Counted from the stretch's first letter, positions 31,416 through 43,468 are shown. The stretch: DNA of 64,000 bases from Sorex araneus (GCF_027595985.1 NC_073313.1:87030899-87094898), one strand, 5' to 3'. The notes: generated by a model from the letters alone, not told the origin. A program made the numbers and translations.

Positions 31416-31577
31416 ATTTTGGGCTACATCTGACTTCTCAGGGCTTACTTATGGCTCTGCACTCCGGGATCATTCCTGGCAGGGGTCTGGGGACCGTTGT
31501 GGTGCCAGGAATTGAATCCGGGTCAGCCATGTGCAAGACAAGCATCCTAACCTGCTGTACCGTTGCTGCAACCCCCC
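31416..31577 (-). mobile_element. Family A SINE
   Basis: 'tattttgggctacatctgac' through 'gaattgaatccgggtcagcc' to 'ccgttgctgcaaccccc'. Confidence 0.82.
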
Positions 31578-31901
31578 TCCTTTAATTTTTCAAAATAAAA
31601 ACACTTTAACGTTCCTTCTCCTTATTATTGAGTACTTGGTCATGGTACTTGTGGAGGTGGGAGGATTGAACACTCTAGTTGTGTTGTTCACACAACCTTG
31701 TTGCAGTGCTCGGTTGGGGTTTGTGTACTTTGTTGCTCTACTGGGGATCAAAAATAGCAGTGCTGCCAACATCACGCTCAGTATGTTGGGTGGAGGTAGG
31801 TTTGTATAATCTCTGGGTCTCATACCTGCAAGACTTCTGCTGAAGTCTTCTTGATGGTTGCAATTTTGCCTTGGGGAAGAGATTCCAGACCAGTTTTTCC
31901 C

Positions 31902-32054
31902 TGTGTGGGGGAGCTTGAGACCACGCCCAGCAACTCTCAGGCACTACTATTCCTGGCTCTGTGCTGGGGAAGCATATGTAGTGCTAGGGATTGAACAGGA
32001 GTTGAATGCACGAAAGGCCATGTGCTTTATCCTTCGTACTGTCTTTCTGACCTG
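31902..32054 (-). mobile_element. Family A SINE, diverged
   Basis: 'cttgagaccacgcccagcaa' to 'gtactgtctttctgacct'. Confidence 0.7.
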
Positions 32055-32059
32055 GAAGT

Positions 32060-32640
32060 CAAGATCATGAGGCACATCTGGGTCTGATTTTAGTAACAGG
32101 GTCATGCTCGTGAACAAGTACTCATTGACTTGCAGTTGTCTGTGGCACAGTACCGGGTAAATCAGAAGGTTGGAGAAGTCTGGTTGGGCATTTGGGTCCC
32201 CCTTGATGAAATACAAGCAGCTTTAGTAGTGCCAGGTGATGTCTTTTTAGTTTTGATTTGCTTTTATGCATTAAACATTTCAAAGGAGGGACCTGTAATG
32301 TTCAGTGGACACAGTACACTGAATACATAAAATGAAAAATGTCTATTCAGGGACTAGTTAGCTCTGCATTATTAGAAGTGTGTTCAAAGAAACTGGGTGG
32401 GCCATGGCGCAGTGCTGGTATCACAGAGCACATTCCTGTCTGGGATGGGAAATCGGGCCAGATTTTCACTAAGCTTCTTGGAACTCTGAGAACCTGAAAC
32501 TCTATATGTTTCTTTTGTCTCTCTGGAAGATTCAAATACACATGCAGGAAAGGAGAGTCTTTATCAATTATATTAAATTGTCTTTATATTGAAGGGGGGA
32601 AATTGTATAGTGCTTAAGTAAAGGATTTCCTAACTTTTTG
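32060..32640. other. Intronic, no feature recognised
   Basis: Unique sequence. No exon-like segment. Confidence 0.5.
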
Positions 32641-32643
32641 GTG

Positions 32644-32808
32644 TGTTTGGTTTTCAGGTTACACCTGGTAGGGCTCAGGGCTTACTCCTGGTTCTGTGCT
32701 CAGGGAATCACTCCTGACAGGACTGGGGGGGGACTATATAGGTGATCAGACCTACATCAGCTGCGTCAAGGCAAACGTCCTATCTGCTGTACTGTCACTC
32801 CAACCCCA
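32644..32808 (-). mobile_element. Family A SINE
   Basis: 'ggttttcaggttacacctgg' to 'tactgtcactccaacccc'. The B-box region is damaged ('gatcagacctacatcagc'). Confidence 0.82.
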
Positions 32809-32819
32809 GAATTTCCTAA

Positions 32820-33705
32820 CTTATTCTTAGGGTGAGGAGTTTAGGAAATGTGAATGCATATGCCAGTTTCAATTTTGAGCATATGAACCATTCTTGTTCC
32901 AAACCGTATCGAATTTGTGTGTGGAACACAGACACCAGCTTGGCCAGAAATTCAGGATACTAGAGCATAGACATTCCCCAAACTATTGGGCCTACTTCCC
33001 ACTTTACAGAAGTGAAGTCACTTCACTTCAGTGAAGTCACCCTTGAACACCAGCCTTTTTAAAGCAAACAAAGAGAAAGTACCTCTCAATTGCACCTGAA
33101 GCTACAATCTCCCTCCCTCCCTCAGAGCCTTTCAGCGCCCCCACCAGGGGATGGTAATCAGCAGTTGGGAAAAAGAGTGCTATAAGGTTAATGACACTGA
33201 CAACCTGGAAACTGTCCAGCCACTGAAGGTCTAGTGTGGTATCTAGTCAAACTCAGCTTCCCATTAAAGTGTTGTCCATGAAAGGACCAAGTGTGCTGCT
33301 GACTTCTGGAATTGGCTTCCTAGCAATCCTTTTCTGCTTTGTGACCAGACTGCTAGTGAGGTTAAGGTCCTTGAACATCTCTTGTGGCTGGAATGACTTT
33401 GAGTCTTTACTCCCAAATTGTTTGCTGTTGTATCAGTACTTATGCCTCACAGCATCACAAAGACAGGGAGTTAAATCAAGGTGTTGTCAAACCCTGTGGA
33501 ACTGACCTTCATTGATGCTTTCAATGTACTGAGATATGGGTTTAATAAATTGAAAAAAAACTGTAGTATTGCATAGCAAACGTTCCACTTCTAGAGTATC
33601 CAGATTCTATCTCTCTTCTAAGACCCTTGTGTCCTCCTTCATGAAATTTTCCCTAGTAATTTCTGCACTCACAGGATTAACTGTATATACCATTCAATTA
33701 TTTTT
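32820..33705. other. Intronic, unidentified; ends with AATAAA and A-run
   Basis: Nearly 0.9 kb without a SINE. It ends 'gggtttaataaattgaaaaa' (33538-33557), a poly(A)-signal-plus-A-run arrangement that can mark the 3' end of a retrocopy. No parent gene was recognised. A 10+1+10 bp near-palindrome lies at 33009-33029. Confidence 0.4.
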
Positions 33706-33713
33706 GGATTTAT

Positions 33714-33877
33714 TTTTTGGTTTTTGGGTCACACCTGGCGATGCACAGGGGTTACTCCTGGCTCATGCACTCAGTACCTGGCGGGGCTCGGGGGACCATA
33801 TGGGATGCTGGGATTTGAACCTGGGTCGGCAGCGTGCAAGTCAAATGCCTTACCCGCTGTGCTATTGCTCCAGTCTC
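33714..33877 (-). mobile_element. Family A SINE
   Basis: 'gtttttgggtcacacctggc' through 'accatatgggatgctgggat' to 'gctattgctccagtc'. It lacks about 15 bp in the body ('cactcagtacctggcggggc'). Confidence 0.92.
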
Positions 33878-33879
33878 TA

Positions 33880-34041
33880 CTTTTGGTTTTTGTGGGCACA
33901 CCTGGCATTGTTCAGGGTTTACATCTGGCTCTGCATTTAAAGCGAGCTTTAGGTGGGGAGCCATATGTGGTGCCAAGGATCAAACCCTGATCAGCTACAT
34001 GCAAGGCAAGTGTCCTGCCCACTGTCCTATCTCTCGGTCCC
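33880..34041 (-). mobile_element. Family A SINE
   Basis: 'ttttgtgggcacacctggca' to 'ctatctctcggtcccc'. It is the second of four minus copies in tandem. Confidence 0.82.
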
Positions 34042-34063
34042 CTCAATGGTTTTTGTTTATTGA

Positions 34064-34227
34064 TTTGTTTTGGGAGCACACCTGTCTGTGCTCAGGGTTT
34101 ACTCCTGGCTCTGTGTCAGGACACACTTCTGGTGGTACTTAGAGGGACCATGTGGGAAGCCTGGTATAGAACCCAGGAGGGCTGAATGCATGGCAGCACT
34201 TAACCAGCTGTCATATTGTTCCCAGCT
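34064..34227 (-). mobile_element. Family A SINE
   Basis: 'gttttgggagcacacctgtc' to 'atattgttcccagctcc'. It is the third of the tandem series. Confidence 0.78.
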
Positions 34228-34284
34228 CCTTAATTGTGATTTTTTTTACCATTTCTTTATAGTTCACATGAGAAACTTTTCTTG

Positions 34285-34446
34285 AGGGGGGGTCATACCC
34301 CGGCGATGCTTAGGGATATATTCCTGGCTCTGCATTCAGGAATTACACCTAGCAGTGCTTGGGGGACCATATTGGATACCAGGAATTGAACCCAGGTTGG
34401 CCACATGAAAGGCAAATGCCCAATCTACTTTACTATTGCTCCAATC
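34285..34446 (-). mobile_element. Family A SINE
   Basis: 'ggggggtcataccccggcga' through 'gaattgaacccaggttggcc' to 'actattgctccaatc'. It is the fourth of the tandem series. Confidence 0.88.
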
Positions 34447-34712
34447 ATGAGAAAGATCATTTTGTATCTGTTCCTCTTTCTCTGATTACACTCAGCATGA
34501 TCCCCTCCATTTCCATACACCTTCTAGCAAATTCCATGGTTTGCTCCTTTTTAATAGCTGAGTAGTATTCCATCGTGTATGTGCTCCACAGTTTCTTTAT
34601 CTAGTTATTTCTTGGGTACTTGGGTTGTTTCCAGATCTTATTGTGTAAGATACATATATCTTATTATGCTGTAATGGACAGAGATGAGACCACTCATTTA
34701 ATGGGAGATCTT
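34447..34712 (-). mobile_element. LINE-1 3' region, antisense
   Basis: 'gattacactcagcatgatcc', 'tagctgagtagtattccatc', 'tacttgggttgtttccagat' are the antisense form of the end of L1 ORF2 and its 3' UTR. Confidence 0.8.
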
Positions 34713-35115
34713 ATAGGACATTTCTTATATTTCTGAATTCTATGGTTATTGCATTTTGAACTCGGCATGGCAGGAAGTACCTCCTGTGTCTATGTAGCCC
34801 CCAGTATGCCTTCCTTACATAGAGTAGTTATTAAATATTGCTGGATGAGTACATTGTAGATGCACTTTAATGGACCCATCTAAATTCATATAGTCATAGA
34901 ACAGTTGAGATAGATGAGGCAGTGGAGACTAGCCTGTTCGAAGGAATGAGGTTATCTCATCAAGATTGCTTTGTCAGTCAATGTCTATCTAGAGGACACT
35001 ACCTTTTCTCTCATTGTTAACCTTTTCAGCATGGACTTCTAAAGACTTTCAAATTATTAAAGCAATACATAGTGCCAGATGCTAGACCAGCATATCCTGG
35101 CTTCGTGTATTTTTC
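34713..35115. other. Intronic, mostly unrecognised
   Basis: 'agagtagttattaaatattg' near 34818 resembles a MIR or L2 tail. The rest is unique. Confidence 0.4.
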
Positions 35116-35116
35116 A

Positions 35117-35267
35117 GGTTTGGGGTGGGTTGGGTTGGTAAGGCACATATAATAGTGCTTTGAAGATATACCTGACTTTGTGAAAAAGCCCCTTGCAGTG
35201 TGGGATTGAATCAGGGTCAGCTGCTTGCGAGGCAGTGCCTTACCCCTGCACTATCTTTCCGGCCTCT
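35117..35267 (-). mobile_element. Family A SINE, diverged
   Basis: 'ttgaatcagggtcagctgct' to 'actatctttccggcctc'. The 3' half is poorly preserved. Confidence 0.6.
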
Positions 35268-35905
35268 AGCTCTAGCGTTTTTGTTTCTTAGTGGCTTCTA
35301 GGTTATGTAGGCCTCACCAGCGAATGCTTCTCAAAATGAAGGCAACTTGATGGAAATCTGGTAGCGTTGAGGGCAGGGGGTTTTGGTAGCCTTGAGTGGA
35401 GAGACACCCATCTCTTCATGTGAACTTAGGAGTTTTGTGAATTAACAAGGGATCATCTCCTCTGTGGCCGCTCCTGATCTCTGTACTAGGTTGAGGACAG
35501 GTTGGATAAATGTAAACACTCTTTGATCCTACTTTGTTATCCTGTGGGTGAAAGGGGTGCTCTGTCCCTTTGGACAGTTAGAAAAGAAAAGGAAGATTTG
35601 ACAGCACCAAGTTACCAGCTTAAGACCAAAGCCAAGCCCTGACATGGCAGAAAATCATTGCCTGCCGTGTCAAAGTCCAAGTGAACTTGGAAGTGGAAAA
35701 AGTGACTTTGTTATGATATCTACAGACAAATTCTCTGGAAAATTGCTCTCTGGAAGTTCAGGCCTGTGTTTCATGTAGCCTAAGATTCTGTCTGTGACCT
35801 GACCAACCAAATGACAGTCTTAGAAAGGTATAGTTGCCTCTTTGATACAAATCAATCTGCTACAGTGCTTAGCTAAGCTTTGACATCCTATAAAGCAAGT
35901 CTTCT
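35268..35905. other. Intronic, no feature recognised
   Basis: Unique sequence. Confidence 0.5.
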
Positions 35906-35906
35906 T

Positions 35907-36075
35907 GGGGCTGAAGAGATGGCATAGCGGGTGAGGTGCTTGTCTTGCACACAGCCGATCTGAGTTCAATTCCTGGCACTGTATATTGTCCCCTGAGGAC
36001 CACAGGAGTGACTTCTGAGCACAGAGCCAAGAGTAGGTCTTGAGTACAGCAGGGTGTGCACCCCACCCTCCCGAC
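35907..36075 (+). mobile_element. Family A SINE
   Basis: 'ttggggctgaagagatggca' through 'ggcactgtatattgtcccct' to 'agcagggtgtgcacccca'. Confidence 0.82.
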
Positions 36076-36079
36076 ACAA

Positions 36080-36555
36080 AAAGTGTGCTCTTTGGAGAAA
36101 GGTTGAGTACTGTCTCCCGAAGAGCATGCTTCCCCTGAACAATTCTGTATGGTTCTGTCATTAAGAATTTATCTGTGTATTTTCACTGTCTGCTACTGTG
36201 GTGATGAATTTTACTGTGTCAGTCTGCACTGAATGCCTCTGCTATCTTCTGAGAATGGGTCTTCATTGTGTATAGTGATCAGCTATATTGGGAAAAGTGA
36301 GCACAGAGAGCAGGGATGTCCCCCGGACTGCTGACATCAGTTGAGATGTTTTTTGAGGGAGAGAAGAGACCTCCTAAATCTTCCTCCTGGGAGATGTCAG
36401 AGCTGGTATTGTGTCTAAGAACAAAGGAGGCACCCCATGCCTTCTTGCAATAGCAAGAAGCTAGTGAATTCAGGGCAATTAGGGGGATGTTTTTAGAACA
36501 GAGCAATGAGAAGACAGGAACCTTATAATGATGATTAGATAAGACCAGTTAATGG
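36080..36555. other. Intronic, no feature recognised
   Basis: Unique sequence. Confidence 0.5.
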
Positions 36556-36650
36556 AAGGCCTCAGAATACTGGCCTGTGGAGTTTGAGGCTAAATATAAT
36601 AGGCAGCAGGAATGTGTCTTAAGTTCTTGAGCTTAAAAACATTATAATAG
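36556..36650 (+). mobile_element. Possible L2 fragment
   Basis: 'aaggcctcagaatactggcc', 'tggagtttgaggctaaatat' and 'gtcttaagttcttgag' resemble the L2 3' region by layout only. Confidence 0.3.
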
Positions 36651-36892
36651 GAATTTGGTTATATTCAAAATTTGTTATATTTTTATAGTGAATTATTAAC
36701 AGAAATTTGGTAACCATTTAGCCTACTTGTCTCGATAAGGGATTTTGATCCTCAGTGAGAGGATGGCTCATTACTTCAGAATTGCAAATGCCCATTTGGT
36801 TAATTTTCCTCATTGCTGGAACAAAGCAGGGCGATGCATTCTCACAGAGCAGTAAATTTGGAGGGTGATTTTAAATTTATTTATATTTTATT

Positions 36893-37062
36893 TAGTTTTG
36901 GTTTTGGGGCCACACTTGGCAATGCTTAGGGATTTCTCCTGGCTCTGTGCTCAGGAATTTCTACTGGTGGGACTCAGGGAACCATATGGGAATGCATGGA
37001 ATCTAACTCAGGTTGGCCTAATGCAAGGCAAGCGCCCTACTCATTGTATTCTCTCCAGCACC
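36893..37062 (-). mobile_element. Family A SINE
   Basis: 'ttttggggccacacttggca' through 'accatatgggaatgcatgga' to 'gtattctctccagcacc'. Confidence 0.85.
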
Positions 37063-37925
37063 TTAAGTTTGTTTTTAGTGGCTAAGGAAATGTTTCCTTC
37101 TCAGCAGACCCTGAGTATCATCAAAAGAACCTTGAACTAATTTTGTAGGTGATTTTACATTTACTGTGCTCTAGAGGTGTAGATAGTATGTTAGAAACCA
37201 GACAGTGGATTCATATGAGGGTGAACTTTTAGCAAAGGGCTTATTTCTGTTATGTGGGACCAAGTGCCACAGTGGGGCTCTACTCCTTGGACTTTTTCTG
37301 CTCTTCCAAGGTCATCTCTTCCATAAAGTCCTACTTCACAGCAGCTATGGGAACAATGTTAAGCAGCCGCCAGATTCCCAAGAGAGTTCTTCTCTGACCA
37401 CTCACAGTCTGTAGCATCTGAATCACCATCCTAACACTTGATTATTCTTCAGCTGTTTTATATGGTAGTTAATGCTTTTCCTAACAAAATCAACCCAGTT
37501 TCTCTTGAACTTCATTTATTAGACTGATCTGTGTGTATTGGCTGCTTTGTTGCACTGATAAAGAGCAGCAGGGGAAAAAACAGAGCAAAAACTTCTTAGA
37601 GAGACTTAGAAGCAGAACTCACCAATCCACATAGCTGGTCATTGAAACACAATCTTGCCATGCAGTCTACTTTCTTACCAGCTCGACTTACCAATCTCTT
37701 TTATAAGAGTTTTCTCATGTGAATTGTAGTCTGCATCACTATCATTGTTTTTCTGGCAAGCTAGTGTGCAAAGGAAAGGGAAAGGGACATGGCATACCAG
37801 CCCAGCCTGGAATTGCTGGCTATTGCTGAACAGTCCCACCTTGTGGGTCCTGAGACATACAGGAGTCCTGGTAGCTAGCTTAGCTGTAGAAGCTTGAGAT
37901 GAGTCAACATTTGTAGAGGGTCCCA
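37063..37925. other. Intronic, no feature recognised
   Basis: About 0.86 kb of SINE-free sequence. It would be worth a conservation check but shows no splice-bounded frame. Confidence 0.45.
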
Positions 37926-37927
37926 AG

Positions 37928-38122
37928 AAATATAGAGCTGGTGAGGTGCTTGCCTTGCATATGACCAATCCTGGTTTGAGCCAGCACCACATAGTTCCTG
38001 GAACACCACCGGGAATGATCCCTGAGCATAGCCAGAAGTAAGGTCTGAGTACCACCAGGAGTGATCCTGAGTACAGAACCAAGGGTAATCCCTGAGCACC
38101 AACTGGATATGGCCCAAACATT
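37928..38122 (+). mobile_element. Family A SINE with duplicated body
   Basis: 'gagctggtgaggtgcttgcc' then two copies of the 'accaccRggaRtgatccctgag'-type body before 'ccaactggatatggccca'. Confidence 0.75.
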
Positions 38123-38137
38123 TTTTAAAATGATGTA

Positions 38138-38270
38138 TGGAGCCAGGAAGATGATTCAAAGAGCTGGAGCCCACATAGGAGGCCTGGGTTCAATCCTTAA
38201 CACCACATGGTCTTGAGCACTAAGCGAGGTATAGTTCCTGAGCAATGTCAGGTGTGGTTCCAAAACAAAA
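38138..38270 (+). mobile_element. Family A-like SINE, older head variant
   Basis: 'ggagccaggaagatgattca', 'aaagagctggagcccacata', 'ggcctgggttcaatccttaa' to 'gtcaggtgtggttccaaaac'. Same head variant as 8996. Confidence 0.7.
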
Positions 38271-38547
38271 CCTGTGAAGGATGGCTTAATCTGACATGTC
38301 TCTTCACAGGAACTTGATTGCATTTATCAAATTAACAAGTTGGGGGGCGGGGAGCAGTTCCTTCTATATGGAAGGGGGAATATCTCTTGGTACTTAGAAG
38401 ACAAAAAAAGTTCTGTTTTAAGAAGTGCATGGATATTATTCTAAGAAGCAATATGGATACAGAGTACTTGATTGAAAAATAGCATTTGTTTGTGGATCTA
38501 GTCTTTCACTAAGACTAAATAGTGATTATTTGAGGATCAATATTAGA

Positions 38548-38624
38548 TTTTGGAGGTGAGGCTTGATCTCAGGGCCTCAAACATACAGGGCAAGTACCTT
38601 GTTGCTGAGCTACATTCCCGGCCC
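38548..38624 (-). mobile_element. tRNA-Ala-like SINE fragment
   Basis: Reverse complement reads 'gggaatgtagctcagcaaca' then 'aggtacttgccctgtatgtt'. The head resembles tRNA-Ala, unlike family A, and is an older family. Confidence 0.5.
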
Positions 38625-38627
38625 GTG

Positions 38628-39925
38628 CTCCTGATTTGACATTGATGTTGGGAATTGTCACCAAATCTATCTTCACATAGCTTATTCCAGTCAGCTTCTT
38701 GGAGTTCTAGGTCTAGCCTAAGGGGTTAGTTTTGATACCATTAAAGACAGACACCATGAGTCATAGTTCACAGCAGTCTTAGTTGCTGGCTCTCTAAGTT
38801 TCCTGTGACGTAGACTAGAAAGGCCCACATCTGCTACCCCAGTCACACCCACTCACACCCACTCATCCAGTGACAACTGGATGCCAGTAGTCTCATCTCT
38901 GGAGAACACTACAATAGGCTTGTTGTGTAGTTGTTGACAGAGAGTGGATTGTTTTAGCAGGTGCAGAAGATGGTGTGTGTGGCGATTACAGAGACCTTTA
39001 TCCTTGATAGCATAGCGTAATTCAAATCTAAGTTGCCCTTTGTCTAGTCGACAAGCAGGTGTTGGAATGGGGCTCAGTTAAGCTTTGGTGTCCCACTCCG
39101 TGCATGAGGACAGCATTAATTTTTTGCATGTGTGCGTGGTGGTTCTGATCTCTCTCTCTTTTCCCTGTAATAAAATGAAACTCTTAAATGGCCTATCAAA
39201 GAACACTTGATTTTTCCTTTTTCTTCCCCGGCCTTACTGGGGATCCCAGACTGTGGTACTGTCAGCATCACCTTAGCACTTGCACCAGAGATTAAGCTCA
39301 TGACTTAGGTACTTTTTAAGCCTTTGAGTCATCCTTCTTGGTCCTTTCTCTCTAGGGATCCCATCAGCAGAGCTATCCAGATCACCTCATTATGTGGGGG
39401 CGGCACCAGGGCTTTTGACTACAGCCAAGTGTTGCCATGGAGCCATCGTCTGGAGTCCTAGTCTGATTTTTCTAAGACTTTTGATCAGAGACTAAACCGA
39501 GGGCAGTTTGATTCCTGGAAACATGACATGTTTGTTCTTAAGAATGAGCTTAGAGCTGGCCAGTGACTAGAAAGAGGACTCTTTTCTGTTGGTGTGGCAG
39601 TTTCTCTAGGTATGTTCATGAAACAGAGCCTCAGGCTTCTCTTTTGTCCTTTGTGTCCCTGATAATGTGGAGGTGACTTTTGTTTCTAAATTCAGTTCTT
39701 GATTACCAGTACCAGTGAAGGGAAACAATGGCACAAAGAGGTATATGAATAGATCTGTTGTGTGCAAACTAGTTTGTTCACAAGCTAGTGATCGGCCAGG
39801 ACCTTAATTACCCTGCAATCTAACCGATTTTAAGTTCTCCGAATTTACTCTCTACCCTTGGCATTTTGGAGGAGGTAAACCTAAAAAATTACAGCTAAAT
39901 CCAAGGATTTTGTCAAAAACGGAAG
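38628..39925. other. Intronic, no feature recognised
   Basis: About 1.3 kb without a recognisable SINE, the longest clear stretch in this intron. Confidence 0.5.
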
Positions 39926-39929
39926 TCAA

Positions 39930-40108
39930 TGGGTTCAGCAATAAAGTGTGGTGATTAAGGTCCTTACCTTGCGTACAATCAACCCCACTTTCATCGCCCC
40001 CCACCCACCACTACATATGGTCTGAACACTACCAGGAGTAATTTCCTAAGTACAGATCAAAGATGAAGCCCTGAGCACCTCTGGGCAGAACCCCCAAACA
40101 AAACCAAA
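39930..40108 (+). mobile_element. Family A SINE, diverged
   Basis: 'gggttcagcaataaagtgtg' to 'cctctgggcagaacccccaa'. Confidence 0.65.
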
Positions 40109-40113
40109 AAATA

Positions 40114-40282
40114 AAGGCTGCAGACATGCTACAGTGTGTAGGGTGCTTTCCTTGCATGGAGCCAACCTGGGTTTGATCTCAGGTAACACAAAGGTTCCAC
40201 TAAGCCACCAGGATTGGTACCTGAAGTAAGCCAGGGGTAAGCCCTGTGCACTGCTGGGAGCGTCCCTCCCAAAAAATCAGGC
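40114..40282 (+). mobile_element. Family A SINE
   Basis: 'aggctgcagacatgctacag' to 'gcactgctgggagcgtccct'. It lies directly after the previous copy in the same orientation. Confidence 0.75.
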
Positions 40283-40592
40283 AAGCAAAAAAAACCGAGA
40301 AAATTTTCTTTCAGGTCCACTATATATACACACTGTCATGGCAAATTGCTCAACTTAGTATTACAGTTAGTTTTCACCTCCATGTGGTTGTGTGTGGTGG
40401 AGAGGATCTTATGGGGATTATTCCAAAACTTCAGTGAGTGTACAACCTGGGGCTAAACATTTACTTTGAACAGATGCTTAATTCCTGTGCTGATGAGGTA
40501 TGCCTTTTTTTTTTCGGAGAAAAAAAACTTACTTTCTCAGCTCTCCCTCTGATCCTTGCTCATCCACTTACAGTATGCCTCTAAAAGATCTT

Positions 40593-40682
40593 TGGGCATT
40601 AGGGGTGTGGCTGAAATATCAGAGCACGTGCTTTGCATGGTAAGGCTCTGGGTTCGATTCTCAGCACATTTTATCTCAGGAG
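40593..40682 (+). mobile_element. tRNA-Ala-like SINE head
   Basis: 'ttaggggtgtggctgaaata', 'agagcacgtgctttgcatgg' and 'ctctgggttcgattctcagc'. The head and intact B box resemble tRNA-Ala-derived SINEs, a different source from family A. Confidence 0.6.
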
Positions 40683-40834
40683 GAGAAAAAATAGGTTAGC
40701 AATAACTCTCATTATCATCACATATTCCCACTTATTTGGCTTAAAACGTAGTCCAACTCTGCTGATATTTGTCAAACCTTTTTTTTCATACTTGTATTAA
40801 GCTCTGGGAGATAGAGAGCTGTAACCATAACGTT

Positions 40835-41030
40835 AATATCTGACATTTACTTAGCATTTGCTGTCAGTTGCACGTCTAAGAACTATATTTATGTGCATGC
40901 GATTGATTCACATGACTCAATGAAGTGCTGTTATTCTCCTCATCACAAGTGGGGAGACTGAAGTTAACTAAGTCATCAAACTAGGAGTTACTAAAACCAA
41001 AATCCCAACCCAAGACTCTTTGGTTTCCTG
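40835..41030 (-). mobile_element. MIR SINE, antisense
   Basis: 'tgctgttattctcctcatca' and 'gtggggagactgaagttaac' match the antisense MIR core (attatccccattttacagatgagg). Confidence 0.6.
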
Positions 41031-41394
41031 CCCCGCAAAGGCAAAGTTCTTGCTATTATTGTGAAGTGCATTTTGGATAGATGAGGTCAGTGTATTGAAA
41101 AATAATTTGGACTTTAGGCCTTCTTGGAGTTGGGATGGACCACCTCCCCTCCTCCTTCCTTTACTTCTTGAAGCCCTGGCAACCATGCCCACTTTCTGCC
41201 ACTGCTGTCATGTGGGCGCATCTCATGACCTTGTTCCAGAGACTCAAATTTATCTCAAAAGAAGTCACCCAGCTGCAAAAATTTCTTGGACACCTGTTCA
41301 TGGCTGAGATCTCCTGGTGCTCTCGGAGAAGGGCAGGTCAGCTCCTGTCCAAACAAAGGTAGCTGCCCCCACTTTTCAAAGCCACTGCCCAGTT

Positions 41395-41895
41395 AAAAAT
41401 CTAAATCCAGCCAGACTGCTGAGTTAAGACTTCTGGAATTTTTGGAGTGCACAGCTGCAGATGGCCACACAACATCTCCAGTATCTACCTACAACTGACA
41501 TCACAGTAGTAGATAGATGGGATGTAACATAGGAAACAACCCATCTCGACTAACAAAAACATTTAACACAGAAGGTTAACTTGCAGCAACAGTGTAGTAA
41601 AACCTCAGGCAAGGACTAAATGTTTCCATAGTGAGATACAACAATTTTCACAAATTTTCCTCTATGGAGACAGTTTTTGATCATTCTGCTAGCCATTTAG
41701 GAGTAACAAGGAATATAAAATAAATTATTGTTAGCCTGCTATGGGGGCAGGCTTGAGGGGATGGTTGGGACGGTGGAGACAATGGTGGAGGGAAGGTGAC
41801 AGTGGTGATGGGATTGGTTTAGGAATATTGAATGCCTATAACAAATCATCATAAACAACTTTGTAAACCATCATGTTAAAATAACATTGGGGAGA
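41395..41895 (+). mobile_element. LINE-1 3' UTR-like segment
   Basis: 'gaggggatggttgggacggt', 'gggaaggtgacagtggtgat' and 'catcataaacaactttgtaa' match the G-rich 3' UTR and end of other L1 copies. The part before 41740 is assigned with less certainty. Confidence 0.5.
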
Positions 41896-42054
41896 AAAAG
41901 AAAAACAGTTTGGAAACAGTACAGGAGTTGAAAAGGAAAGATCAGTGCAGTGAAAGATAAGCCTTTTGATGGAGGCAAGACTTGTCCGAATCCTGGATTA
42001 TTCATCTAGCAAGTGGATAGAATAGATTTGACTTCAGAGATACAGGGAAAAACT

Positions 42055-42130
42055 TGGAAGAGAAAATGTAAACAGCTCAGGGTAGTGCCTGGAATGTGGT
42101 GAGCCATCAGCAAATTGTGGCTGTGATGAT
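42055..42130 (+). mobile_element. MIR SINE 3' part
   Basis: 'gggtagtgcctggaatgtgg' followed by 'tgagccatcagcaaattgtg' fits the MIR end (agtgcctggcacatagtaggc). Confidence 0.45.
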
Positions 42131-42466
42131 GACATAGATGGCTCCTAGAGTTGAGAGATGATTTGAGCTAAAACATCCAGAGAGGAAGGGAGATGACTTT
42201 TCAGATGAACTGTGAGGAAAGAAGGGGAGTGGATCTGATGCCAGGAAAGGGTGCTAAGGAGATACAGCTTGCCTATCCCCTTGTTTATTGTTAACTCACT
42301 TATTAGCTGAGCTAATTGAGGAAACAAGAGGAATGATGTTGCAAAATCAGTCAATAGCACTGAAGCCTATCATTGATCCTGAAGCACATCGGACACTCCC
42401 TTTGTGATACTGACACCCTGCTTCATGAATGACTGGTCCTTAGCCTTTGGGGAGGGATGGGAGGGA

Positions 42467-42621
42467 GATTGGGTCACACCAGGTGGTGCTCAGGAGCCAC
42501 TTTTGGCTCTGTGCTCAGGGGTCAATATGTGATGCTTGGGGGACAATATGTGGTGCCAGGAATAGATCCAGGGATTAGTGTAATGTAAGCACCCTAAAAC
42601 TTACACTATCATTCCAGGCCC
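42467..42621 (-). mobile_element. Family A SINE
   Basis: 'attgggtcacaccaggtggt' to 'actatcattccaggccc'. 'gggggacaatatgtggtgcc' follows a small duplication. Confidence 0.82.
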
Positions 42622-43002
42622 TGGTCCTTGTCTTTTTTGCCATTTATTCATGTTCATACCTGGAGCCAGATGGATGTGGGTATGAAAAAACCCTAGAGAG
42701 TGCCAGAATAAGGACCACCTGTGGTGCTTAACAAGTCCAAGCTCATTGCTTCCCTCTCCTTAGTAGATAGGAACCTGATGCATGATAGAAATGGGTTTCC
42801 CAGAAGGCCGACAGGTGGGACTAGAGCTTGGGTGGGGGAGGTTCCTTGAGACTTCTGTATGTTGTAGGTGACATCACATAATTCATTTACCACTTTACTA
42901 TGTACAGAGAAAGCATGTTCCCTGCTTTTAAGGTTCTGCTGGTTTTTTGGTGGAGACCATATATACTGGTAATGATTCAAAGTCAATACAGGATAGGTAT
43001 AA

Positions 43003-43290
<288 letters not shown>

Positions 43291-43447
43291 TAGCTTCATG
43301 ACCACCCTGTGAAATTGTTAAGATATAGCAAGATTCAAATGACCTGGGCTTCATTCTTCCCTGTTGGGGTAAATTTCAGGTGGGTGTCATGCCCAAGGTC
43401 CTATAGCACCATTCTCAAGTTGATGGTTTTTAACTTAGGTGGGTAGT

Positions 43448-43468
43448 GGTGTGTGTGTGTGTGTGTGA
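43448..43468. repeat. (TG)n microsatellite
   Basis: About ten TG units. Confidence 0.9.

Noticed and set aside
40593-40682. Possible tRNA-Ala gene
   Set aside because: The match is limited to a diverged head and B box. The sequence fits a tRNA-Ala-derived SINE remnant.
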